Of a stretch of DNA of 64,000 nt, positions 39,600 through 48,012 are shown piece by piece (the stretch's first letter is position 1; every line of letters starts with the position of its first letter). This DNA is from Vibrio cincinnatiensis DSM 19608. Its GTDB lineage: Bacteria > Pseudomonadota > Gammaproteobacteria > Enterobacterales > Vibrionaceae. The notes beneath the pieces are model-generated. The model was not told the DNA's origin. It was given only the letters and a program-made list of their open reading frames with translations, and did not search any database. Position numbers and translations under genes: made by a program. Where the stretch lies: assembly GCF_900167345.1 (NCBI RefSeq), contig NZ_FUXB01000013.1, positions 1 through 64,000 of the forward strand, given 5' to 3'.

Positions 39600-41438
39600 T
39601 TATTGCTTAGCAATAAAACTTTGCACTGCCATTTCAGAGGCCTCTGGAATATCCAGAGGAATATTTGCAGAACCTAGCTTTTTAATGTAGTTAATCAAAG
39701 AATCGGTATAGAGCAAGCCCGTATCTTCTCGGCGAATCGGATTCTGATAAACAGGAACCATACTGTCATAACGATCTCCCCCAGCGGCAATAAAATCATT
39801 AGTTACGACGACGTAAGTAGCACTCAAATCGATAGTGCTCCACTCGCTTTCACCACGGCGACGGACTTTAACCTGAGTGACACGATCTCCCTTATCTTGG
39901 TTCATATCAACATGAAAACGTAAGTTAGCCGCGGAAGGAAAAGCTCCCGATGAATTATTGGCAATAACATTGTCAATTGCATCTTCCAATGTATTCACAA
40001 TTTCTTGTCCCGTCATATCTAAGTTCACTAAGAAATTACTGAAAGGCAGAACATCAAATGCATGCCCAACACTCACTTCACCTTCATTAATACTGGTTCG
40101 TACTCCACCAGTATTTTGAATCGCTATATCGGAACGCAAAGAGAGATCCAAAAATGCTTGAGACACAATTTGTGCCATAACACTGCCATGATTTTGAAGA
40201 AATTCACGCTCTGATGACCCTTCAGTACATAATGCGCCTGAAGAGTGACTGCTTCCAGGGACTCGTTCGTTACATAATTTACTCAAGCTTGTATTAATGA
40301 TTTCATTTTTCTTTTCATTAATAGTCTCACTATATTGAGTAAGTAAAACTTGAGTCTCTACATCGTCTTTAACTATGACTAACTCTGGAACGTTTTCTAC
40401 TGCAACCACCAATAGATCATGATCACTTCCCGTGATCACAACGGACGTGGTGTCTGTCGTCTTAAACTGACTATCGAGCAGAATATGTGGTGTACCAAAG
40501 CAATTTTTCACTTCGCCAGATGAAGTAAACTCTATGGTTAATTCCCCCACAGCCTTGCTGTTATCCCATGCTTGTACAATACAAGTCATATCACCATCCG
40601 CATTCACCACTTTGGTAGGATAATCCCCCGCAGGAGAAAAACCCACTGAGTTTAAACGACTAGCATCACCGAGTAGAGTATGGCTATCGCCACCAACAAT
40701 CACATCCACACCCGTGAGTTTAGCTGCCATGGCGAGATCACTTTCGTAAGTTTGATGAGTTAACAATACAATTTTATTGATGCCATCAGCCTTTAGTTGA
40801 TCAATATATTTTTGTGCCGTCTCTGTTTCATCTAGAAAAACGGTGTCGATTGAAGGAGAAGAAGAGGCCTGCGTCTTACTGGAAATATCAATGCCGATTA
40901 CGCCAACTTGATGCCCCTCAAACTCAAACACTTGATAAGGTTTGTATTTTCCATAGATGGCATTATCATTCGGCACCTCAATATTGGCGGCCAGCACTTG
41001 CGTATTACACTGGCCTTCTGCCAGTTTATCCAAGAAATGAGCTAAAGCTTCATTACCATCATCAAATTCATGGTTACCTAAGGCAAAAGCATTAAAACAA
41101 ACCTGATTCATCATTAAAGCATCAGGCAATTCATCACGAAACAAGCTATAAAACATCGTTCCTGTGATAGCATCACCCGCATGCAGTTTTAATAAATTTT
41201 TATGTTTTGCCTCTAGCGCACGAAACTGGGTGACGACTTTAGCAAAACCACCAACGTCATTATATACACTCCTTCCATTTAAATTCATCGTCATATTTTC
41301 ATTAGCATCTAATTTAGAATGGTGATCGTTAATATGGGCTATCGTCAATGTGAGCCCAACGTCATCATCACTATCATTACACCCTGATAGGCCCAAAATT
41401 ATGACAAGATACAGTAAACTTCTTTTCCCAAAAATCAT
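39600..41438 (-). CDS. Lipoprotein 5'-nucleotidase / metallophosphatase (NadN/UshA family)
   Basis: A 612-residue predicted lipoprotein with signal and lipobox LSGC (MIFGKRSLLYLVIILGLSGC). The metallophosphatase domain carries IAHINDHHSKLD, GDAITGTMF, LGNHEFDDGNEAL, LTHQTYESDLA and GGDSHTLLG, which hold the metal ligands. The C-terminal 5'-nucleotidase domain contains NTGGVRTSINEGEVSVGHAFD (split at 20) and SGAFPSAANLRF. It probably hydrolyses extracellular nucleotides or NAD to release nucleosides. It lies after the barrel/lipoprotein pair on the same strand, about 200 bases away. Confidence 0.88.
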   Translation of the reverse strand: MIFGKRSLLYLVIILGLSGCNDSDDDVGLTLTIAHINDHHSKLDANENMTMNLNGRSVYNDVGGFAKVVTQFRALEAKHKNLLKLHAGDAITGTMFYSLFRDELPDALMMNQVCFNAFALGNHEFDDGNEALAHFLDKLAEGQCNTQVLAANIEVPNDNAIYGKYKPYQVFEFEGHQVGVIGIDISSKTQASSSPSIDTVFLDETETAQKYIDQLKADGINKIVLLTHQTYESDLAMAAKLTGVDVIVGGDSHTLLGDASRLNSVGFSPAGDYPTKVVNADGDMTCIVQAWDNSKAVGELTIEFTSSGEVKNCFGTPHILLDSQFKTTDTTSVVITGSDHDLLVVAVENVPELVIVKDDVETQVLLTQYSETINEKKNEIINTSLSKLCNERVPGSSHSSGALCTEGSSEREFLQNHGSVMAQIVSQAFLDLSLRSDIAIQNTGGVRTSINEGEVSVGHAFDVLPFSNFLVNLDMTGQEIVNTLEDAIDNVIANNSSGAFPSAANLRFHVDMNQDKGDRVTQVKVRRRGESEWSTIDLSATYVVVTNDFIAAGGDRYDSMVPVYQNPIRREDTGLLYTDSLINYIKKLGSANIPLDIPEASEMAVQSFIAKQ

Positions 41439-41605
41439 TGTGTTATATCCATGTTAATCACGAAGACCTAACGATAAATCCTTTAAATGATACTTCCGTT
41501 GAAATTTGATTAACATTTCATTAATAGCCACTAAGGAAACAGGCCAGTTATTCAGAGAAGAGTATGAAATAAGCCATTAGAGAAACAATCAGGCTCACAA
41601 AACAT

Positions 41606-41640
41606 TAAAACTCGTCGCCTTTTCAAAATAGCGAGTTTTA
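41606..41640 (-). terminator. Hairpin overlapping the stop of the barrel gene
   Basis: A 9-bp stem TAAAACTCG/CGAGTTTTA includes the stop codon of the preceding gene. The tail is moderately T-rich. Confidence 0.6.
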
Positions 41641-42711
41641 GAAATCAACCGAAATACCGATATTTACTGATAATAAAGAGGCCTTCTGATAGTCAAAACG
41701 ATCACTAAGAATACCAAGAGTAAGCCATCTCCACTGTCCTTCTAAGCCCATCGCACTGGTTTGCCAATTATAGCTAAAACGAGAATATAAATGCTCATGC
41801 CACTGTCTTGCCCACTCAAGATCGGTAAGCCAAAGTTTATCCACATAGACACTTTTAATGCTGTAAGCTTGCTGCCCGACCATCAGCCCAAACCGGGTGT
41901 GATACTTCACGGGAAGGCGCTGAGTATAATCATGAAAACCTTCAAAACCATTGACTAACGGTTTAATTGAAACAAAACCATCCTTATCGGTTTCAGCCGT
42001 TGCACTATTTGCTTTCGCTGTAGTGTAGGGCATATCCTGCCAATAAATCGCACTATAGGCATCTTGTATTAGTAAAGAAGCAAAGGCATTATCATGAAAT
42101 TGCCAGCTCACGCCCACATCCGTGGTATAACCAAAATAACTAGAAGGCGCATCAACTTCTCTTTTGAGTAAAGCATCCTCACTATAGGTGTAATCCAGCT
42201 CAAGCAGCCCCTCATATTCATTTTTTCCCTCTTCACCGGCTTGCCCATGTAAGCGCCCACTCATCATTTTGCTGGCTTTCAAATAACTGGCTGAAAGGTG
42301 CCAAATCAATGGCTGCGACATATCGGAAGTCCAAGCTAACTTTATCCCTCGGCTAATTAAGTGATCAGCACGCAGATCAATATTGTAAATTTTACCCGCT
42401 TGCATATCTTGACGATTCACCGACTCACCATAAAGCTGCATGGTGTCAGGGCTAAAACGTAAATACCATTCATAGCGGCTCAGTAAAGAGAAAGAAAAAT
42501 GCTGATAACGAACCCCAAACTCCGCTTGGTTAAAGGTAAAGGCATATTTCGATGGCGTATAAGAAATTTTCTCCCCTTTAACTAAAGAATAGATTGCATT
42601 ATCTTGTGAATAACCAAACGCTTGATTATGGCTAAAGATCTGCCATTCGACATTTGGCTCATGCAGTGGAAACAAACTTAAACTGGGCAGCAATAAAAAA
42701 GCACTCGACAT
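41638..42711 (-). CDS. Predicted outer-membrane beta-barrel protein of unknown function
   Basis: I do not recognise this 357-residue protein. The start has a short hydrophobic stretch (SSAFLLLPSLSLFPLHEPN) that may be a signal peptide lacking a charged front; an in-frame stop shortly upstream excludes a longer start. The rest alternates polar and hydrophobic residues, is rich in Tyr and Trp (GVRYQHFSFSLLSRYEWYL), has no long hydrophobic helix, and ends in Phe (NIGISVDF). These traits suggest an outer-membrane barrel. It follows the large lipoprotein gene by 52 bases, with a terminator-like hairpin between them, and may act with it. Confidence 0.65.
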   Translation of the reverse strand: MSSAFLLLPSLSLFPLHEPNVEWQIFSHNQAFGYSQDNAIYSLVKGEKISYTPSKYAFTFNQAEFGVRYQHFSFSLLSRYEWYLRFSPDTMQLYGESVNRQDMQAGKIYNIDLRADHLISRGIKLAWTSDMSQPLIWHLSASYLKASKMMSGRLHGQAGEEGKNEYEGLLELDYTYSEDALLKREVDAPSSYFGYTTDVGVSWQFHDNAFASLLIQDAYSAIYWQDMPYTTAKANSATAETDKDGFVSIKPLVNGFEGFHDYTQRLPVKYHTRFGLMVGQQAYSIKSVYVDKLWLTDLEWARQWHEHLYSRFSYNWQTSAMGLEGQWRWLTLGILSDRFDYQKASLLSVNIGISVDF

Positions 42712-42728
42712 GATGACTTCTCAATAAT

Positions 42729-42753
42729 AAAGAGCCCCCTGAGAGGCTCTTTT
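42729..42753 (-). terminator. Terminator after the large lipoprotein gene
   Basis: An 8-bp stem AAAGAGCC/GGCTCTTT with a T-rich tail on the minus strand. It sits between the lipoprotein stop and the barrel start, so it may act as an attenuator. Confidence 0.7.
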
Positions 42754-42763
42754 CAACGACAAC

Positions 42764-44983
42764 CTAGAAGAGAGATTCAAACTCCCCATTGGTATAGCGC
42801 ACAACAACAGCCCCATTGCGAGGTTCATCAATACTGGCTACTTGTTTGTTACCCACCTTGATATTACCCACCACTTGACCGTTTGTCCCTTCGCGTAAGA
42901 AAGCGATAGCAGCACCATTCGATAATTCAACCGCTAATGGCTTATCTTGCTCAGTATTTACCTGAGTTTTTAACGTTAGCTCTTTACCATTATAGGTGAT
43001 CGACCCATTGAGACTGACAAGATCATAAGCAGGGCGATGGGCTTGTAGGCTTACTTTAGCCACTTGTGGATTTTCTGGATTAACTTCGGTATCCAAAGTG
43101 ACGAGTACGGAACCACGCAAGAATGTATCCGCAGTTTCAGGCTTCACCTCATCGAGGCTAGAGCCTGGCTGAGCAATATCTTCTTCTTGCTGGTACTCAT
43201 AATTAAAACTATCCCCCCATTGCCAAGCTTGGCGCATACTCCGGAAGTAAACTAAACCATTGGGGTTATCGATGGCCACCCTGAGAGAAATGCCCGCTTT
43301 TTGCTCTTGATACTCTAAATTTGCATTGATATTGAAGCTTAAGTCACGAGCACTAAAGGTTTCTTCATCAAAATCCTCAGACTGATTTTGCTGCTCGGAA
43401 TGTTGCGAAGAGGAGGTATGCTTGCCCTGAATGATCGGTTTATTGGCAGTAAATGAAACACTACCTTGTAGCGTAAAAGGAGTATCATGGCTATCGTTGG
43501 CCTCAATGGTGAGATCGGTCAAAGAAAAATGTAATTTCTCTGCGGCTAAATGCCATTCCTCACTGTAGTCATGCCCATTATCTACCGGAGGGTTCTCCCA
43601 ACTCTCTGTCCCCACAAAGGTCAGCACTTGCGCTTGCCCCTCTGTGGCACTCAACTCAACCGATCCTTCTTTCACCCATAATTCAGTAATGGTTAAGTCA
43701 ATCTCGGCGGTATCGTTTATTGCCCCCGATTCCTCCGTTCCCTGCTCATCAAACACCACGTCACTAGAACCGAGTACGGTTAATTTTACCGTGTCAGTAT
43801 CAATCGTATAAGTGTTTCCCTCTTTAACAACTTCCCACTCACCTTCTTCTTCAAACAGTTCATCATCGATCAAATGAGCAATAGACATCAAAGCGGAAGT
43901 TAAGGTTTCAAAAGCCTGACTGACCTCTTCTTGCAGCAAATCAGGGAGTGGTTCTAAGCTGTTTCCTAGTTGAATAAAGCCTTGACGTAAATTCCCTTCC
44001 TCCTGTGTTGCATCGTATACCGTACGAACTTGTGTCACTAAATCTTTAGCCGCTTGGATATCCGACGTGGCTTCTGCAACAGTGACTGTCGCATCTTCCT
44101 CTTTCACTGCATCAATTCTTTGCGTTACAGAGGTAAACTCAACAGATTCATCGTCTAATTGTGTTTTAACCGCAGATAAGAGATCGGAGGAACCACCGAG
44201 TAAAACCCTTCGAACCGATTCAGCCCCTTCCGTTTCCCCACTGATCAAGCCGTCTACCTGAGTAAACATCTCCTCTAAATGTGGGCTGATATCTGAAAAC
44301 GCAGCAGATAGAGCCGCCATTTTTACTGATTCGAGATCATTGTTATCCAAAGCGGTTTTTATTGCTTCAGCATCGGTAAGATCAACCGCTCCCAGCGCCA
44401 TTATTTTTTGAGCCTCAACCCCAAATAGTTGAGCAATCATACTGCGACTATTGTTAATCACGTCAATATCTACTTCATCACTCCCACGAGAGGCGCGAAT
44501 AGTATGTTTTGCAATAGCATCGGTGATACTCGTCATGTGTGCGGTAATACTACTGGTATCTGCAGACAAGATTGAAATCAGCTTAAAATCTGCCGCAACA
44601 TCTATCCATTCACCCAGAGCTTTTCCATCATCAAGACAAGCCTTAAAATCGCATTTCATTTGTGTCGTGATGTCAGGATCATCATTTGACGTCAATACAA
44701 ACAGTAATGCTCGATTCTGTGGTAGCCCAGACAAAGAATATTGCCCGCTTTCATCGGTCACCGTGCTGGCTAAAATCTCATCTTCTGGGCAAGATTCATC
44801 GTTAATATTGGCTCCAGTCGCCAAACAAACATTAACCAAACCACCTCTGACCAAACCCTTGTTCACCACACCAGACACATCCGATTGGCTCTCCGGAGTA
44901 CTGCTTGACCCACTACTGCCACCACCACATCCACTCAAAGCAATAGAAGTCAGTATCGCTGTTGCTAATAAGCTCTTATTCAT
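42764..44983 (-). CDS. Large lipoprotein of unknown function
   Basis: A 739-residue secreted lipoprotein: MNKSLLATAILTSIALSGCG with lipobox LSGC, then a Gly/Ser-rich linker. Residues about 25-95 resemble a carboxypeptidase-regulatory-like fold (VSGVVNKGLVRGGLVNVC, TVTDESGQYSLSGLP), with several cysteines (VCLATG, SCPED, KCDFKACLDDG) that could form disulfides. The centre is helical and acidic; the C-terminal half is beta-rich with many Glu and Gln. I know no family with a defined function. The ATG at 44983 has TAGGAA upstream; a GTG two codons earlier is possible. The barrel gene follows, and a 5'-nucleotidase lies beyond it. Confidence 0.7.
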   Translation of the reverse strand: MNKSLLATAILTSIALSGCGGGSSGSSSTPESQSDVSGVVNKGLVRGGLVNVCLATGANINDESCPEDEILASTVTDESGQYSLSGLPQNRALLFVLTSNDDPDITTQMKCDFKACLDDGKALGEWIDVAADFKLISILSADTSSITAHMTSITDAIAKHTIRASRGSDEVDIDVINNSRSMIAQLFGVEAQKIMALGAVDLTDAEAIKTALDNNDLESVKMAALSAAFSDISPHLEEMFTQVDGLISGETEGAESVRRVLLGGSSDLLSAVKTQLDDESVEFTSVTQRIDAVKEEDATVTVAEATSDIQAAKDLVTQVRTVYDATQEEGNLRQGFIQLGNSLEPLPDLLQEEVSQAFETLTSALMSIAHLIDDELFEEEGEWEVVKEGNTYTIDTDTVKLTVLGSSDVVFDEQGTEESGAINDTAEIDLTITELWVKEGSVELSATEGQAQVLTFVGTESWENPPVDNGHDYSEEWHLAAEKLHFSLTDLTIEANDSHDTPFTLQGSVSFTANKPIIQGKHTSSSQHSEQQNQSEDFDEETFSARDLSFNINANLEYQEQKAGISLRVAIDNPNGLVYFRSMRQAWQWGDSFNYEYQQEEDIAQPGSSLDEVKPETADTFLRGSVLVTLDTEVNPENPQVAKVSLQAHRPAYDLVSLNGSITYNGKELTLKTQVNTEQDKPLAVELSNGAAIAFLREGTNGQVVGNIKVGNKQVASIDEPRNGAVVVRYTNGEFESLF

Positions 44984-45219
44984 AATCACATTCCTATGTT
45001 TGCCCGCTCACATTAACAAAACAAACACATTTGAAATATAAATCACATTGAAATGCAATATTCATATTGGAAATGTGTTTATTTAATATTAGGAAACAAA
45101 TGAAGTGAAACAGGCATTAAAAATGTGATCTTTGCCACAAATTAAAATGAGAAAAAGAAAATGAAAAATCGAATGAGAGGTCAAAAGGGAGGAACAAAAT
45201 AGGTAAACCGATGAGATAA

Positions 45220-45246
45220 AGCCTCTCCATGAGTCATGGAAAGGCT
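45220..45246 (-). terminator. Terminator of the epimerase gene
   Basis: A 13-bp stem with one mismatch (AGCCTCTCCATGA against TCATGGAAAGGCT) follows the stop codon on the minus strand and has TTTAT after it. Confidence 0.75.
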
Positions 45247-45253
45247 AAGATCA

Positions 45254-46258
45254 TTAACAACAATAAAACTCACGATACCAAGCAACAAACTCTGCAACCC
45301 CTTCTTTCACACCAACACTTGGGCGATAACCGGTTGCAGTAAACAAATCTTCCGTGTCAGCATAGGTTTGATAAACATCCCCAGGCTGCATACCCCGGAA
45401 ATTTTTCTTTGCTTCCATACCCAATTCCTCTTCAATGGCTTTAACAAACTCCATCAAGTTAATTGGGCTACCATGACCAATATTATAGATAGCATAAGGC
45501 GCAGAACTGCTGGCTGGCGTTCCTTTTTCTACTGTCCATTCAGGGTTACGAGTAGGAATGACATCAGCAATACGCACCACCCCTTCAACAATGTCGTCAA
45601 TATGGGTAAAATCGCGCCACATATCACCATTGTTATTAATATCGATGGTTTGACCTTCTAAAATTTTCTTAGTGAAGATAAACGGAGCCATATCAGGTCG
45701 CCCCCATGAACCATATACGGTAAAAAAGCGTAAGCCTGTGGTAGGCATGTCATATAAATGAGCATAACTGTGCGCCATAAGCTCATTCGATTTTTTGGTT
45801 GCAGCATACAGAGAAACAGGGTGATCCACCGAATCTGATGTTGCAAATGGAACTTTGGCATTCAACCCATACACCGAACTGGAAGAGGCATAAACCAAAT
45901 GCCCGACTTTCTCTTGGCGGCAACCTTCTAAAACATTCAAATGCCCGACAAGGTTAGAATCGGCATAAGCGTGCGGGTTTTCTAATGAATAACGAACCCC
46001 TGCCTGCGCCGCCAGATGAATCACGCGTTCAAACTGCTGTTGGTGAAAAAGCTCGGCCATTTTGGTGCGATCAGCAATATCCAGTTCAATAAATTGGAAT
46101 AGAGGGTGAGTAATCCGCGCTAAACGAGCCTGTTTTAATGAGACGTCGTAATAATCGTTAAGGTTATCAATGCCCACAACCTGATGACCTTGTGCGGTCA
46201 GTTTTTCCACAACAGCACTACCGATAAAACCCGCAGCCCCTGTGACTAGATATTTCAT
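45254..46258 (-). CDS. NAD-dependent epimerase, UDP-glucuronate 4-epimerase type
   Basis: A 334-residue short-chain dehydrogenase/reductase of the extended type. It shows [16 protein letters not shown] at the N-terminus, HLAAQAGVRYSLENPHAY, the catalytic SSSSVYG and YAATKKSNE, and FFTVYGSWGRPDMAPFIF. These are features of the GalE-like uronate epimerases that interconvert UDP-glucuronate and UDP-galacturonate. It stands alone with its own terminator, outside the main polysaccharide block, but probably supplies a precursor for surface glycans. Confidence 0.85.
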   Translation of the reverse strand: MKYLVTGAAGFIGSAVVEKLTAQGHQVVGIDNLNDYYDVSLKQARLARITHPLFQFIELDIADRTKMAELFHQQQFERVIHLAAQAGVRYSLENPHAYADSNLVGHLNVLEGCRQEKVGHLVYASSSSVYGLNAKVPFATSDSVDHPVSLYAATKKSNELMAHSYAHLYDMPTTGLRFFTVYGSWGRPDMAPFIFTKKILEGQTIDINNNGDMWRDFTHIDDIVEGVVRIADVIPTRNPEWTVEKGTPASSSAPYAIYNIGHGSPINLMEFVKAIEEELGMEAKKNFRGMQPGDVYQTYADTEDLFTATGYRPSVGVKEGVAEFVAWYREFYCC

Positions 46259-46385
46259 GTGGTTATATTCCTTTAGAAAGTCGAACAGGCCACTATTCGG
46301 CCTGAATGCTTATTGCACAAAATTTTATCATGGTACGAAAAGGATGTTTACACCTTTATAGCACCTTACACGCCCACCCATACAT

Positions 46386-46411
46386 AGATTCCCGCTAGTG
46401 CGGGAATGGTA
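46386..46411. repeat. REP-like palindrome
   Basis: AGATTCCCGCTAGTGCGGGAATGG contains the inverted repeat TTCCCGC/GCGGGAA with a 4-nt loop. It is similar in design to the palindrome near 36.9 kb and lies in an intergenic gap. Confidence 0.6.
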
Positions 46412-46440
46412 CACGTTCAATGAATCAATAGAATGACTCG

Positions 46441-47796
46441 CTACTCCACAACCGAATAGCCTTTTTCTCTTAACAGAGCAGCAAAAGCACATTGGGCTTC
46501 CCGTTCGCCGTGGATAAGATGGATCTGCTGCGGCTTTTCCTCAATACCGTCAATAAAGTGCAATAGCTCTGATTGATCGGCATGTGCCGAATACCCCGAC
46601 ATCACATGAATATTGGCATTAATTTCAACTTCCTCCCCATCCATACACACCACAGGTTCCCCTTGCTGAATGGCTCGGCCTAGCGTTCCTTCGGCTTGAA
46701 AGCCAGCAAAAATCACATCTGTTCGAGAATCACTCAACAACGCTTTTAAATAATCGACGATTCGCCCACCTTCACACATCCCCGATGCTGCGACCACAAT
46801 AGCAGGCTCTCCGGTTGAAGCTAAACGATTGACTAAAGCTTGATGGCTTCGATAATCCGTAATTTGAATACATTGTTCAAACGCCAATGGGTGTCGATGT
46901 TTCTCTAATCGCTCTTTCGCTTCTTGCCCCCAAAGCGCTTTAAACCGTCGATAAGATTGGGTCACTTTCTGCGCCATTGGCGAATCAAGGATGATCGGTA
47001 AATCAGCATCAATCTGCTTCTCGTAAACTAAACGCTCAATATCAAACAGCAACTCTTGAGTACGCCCCACACTAAATGCAGGAATCAAAATTGTGCCACC
47101 ATCAGCCAGTGAGCGTTCAATAATAGCCCGCAGTTGTTGAGCGCGATACTCGACACCCTCATGCTCACGATGACCATAAGTGGTTTCAATCACTAAGTAA
47201 TCGGCACGTTTCGGTGGTTTAGGATCCGGTAAAAGTGGTGTATTACTGGGCCCTAAATCACCCGAAAACACCACCACCTCTTGAGTTGGTAGCATAACTT
47301 CAACATAGGCAGAGCCAAGGATATGGCCCGCGGGATTAAATCGAACAGACAGTGAGGATTGAGAAAGAGAAGAAGGAGGAGTGTTAGGAACTGTATGGTT
47401 AGCGGAGTTAAGCGTTATCCACTGGCCATAATCTACCGCATGAATACGCTGTTGGATGAGGTCTAATATTTGCTGAATTTGTCGGCGGCTTAACCCTAAT
47501 TGCAGTTTTAAACCGTCTTCTAACATCAAAGGGACTAATTCTGCCGTAGCCGGCGTACAATAAATCGGGCCCTGAAAACCCGCCGCCAATAACCAAGGGA
47601 GGCGACCAATATGGTCAATATGTGCGTGGGTTAAAATCAGTACATCAATATGCTCAACCGGAAAATCAAGATCCGCCGTCACCGCATCTTTACCTTGAAA
47701 CAAGCCACAGTCGATTAACACCGCCATGTTATGAGATCGCAGCTCATGACAAGAGCCCGTAACCGTATGCTTTCCACCATGATGAATCAGTTGCAT
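46441..47796 (-). CDS. Beta-CASP metallo-beta-lactamase-fold nuclease
   Basis: A 451-residue protein. The metallo-beta-lactamase core shows LIDCGLFQG, LTHAHIDHIGRLPWL (the HxHxDH zinc motif) and VFSGDLGPSNTPLL. The beta-CASP part has ILIPAFSVGRTQELLF, DSPMAQKVTQSYRRF and MSGYSAHADQSELL, and the C-terminus IHLIHGEREAQCAF. This set is typical of bacterial RNA-processing exonuclease-like proteins of the CPSF/YSH1 group. The target RNA is unknown. It lies between a sugar epimerase and the polysaccharide locus without an obvious functional link. Confidence 0.9.
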   Translation of the reverse strand: MQLIHHGGKHTVTGSCHELRSHNMAVLIDCGLFQGKDAVTADLDFPVEHIDVLILTHAHIDHIGRLPWLLAAGFQGPIYCTPATAELVPLMLEDGLKLQLGLSRRQIQQILDLIQQRIHAVDYGQWITLNSANHTVPNTPPSSLSQSSLSVRFNPAGHILGSAYVEVMLPTQEVVVFSGDLGPSNTPLLPDPKPPKRADYLVIETTYGHREHEGVEYRAQQLRAIIERSLADGGTILIPAFSVGRTQELLFDIERLVYEKQIDADLPIILDSPMAQKVTQSYRRFKALWGQEAKERLEKHRHPLAFEQCIQITDYRSHQALVNRLASTGEPAIVVAASGMCEGGRIVDYLKALLSDSRTDVIFAGFQAEGTLGRAIQQGEPVVCMDGEEVEINANIHVMSGYSAHADQSELLHFIDGIEEKPQQIHLIHGEREAQCAFAALLREKGYSVVE

Positions 47797-47963
47797 GTCC
47801 TTTGCCTTACGCTATGTATTATGAATAATCAAACATAACATAGGCATATCATTATAGATTCGACGTCACTGATTCGTTCAAGCGATTTCATGTTTTACCT
47901 TTCTTGAACGACATACTGTTATCATAAAAATATGAATGAAATATCATTGATAAACCCCTAAAA

Positions 47964-47992
47964 ATAAAAAAAGGCCCAACAATGTGGGCCTT
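47964..47992 (-). terminator. Terminator of the dehydratase gene
   Basis: A GC-rich stem AAGGCCCA/TGGGCCTT followed on the minus strand by a long T-run (complement of AAAAATAAAAAAA). It closes the polysaccharide locus on its left side. Confidence 0.88.
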
Positions 47993-48012
47993 ATTAACTC
48001 TTCAAGATCATT

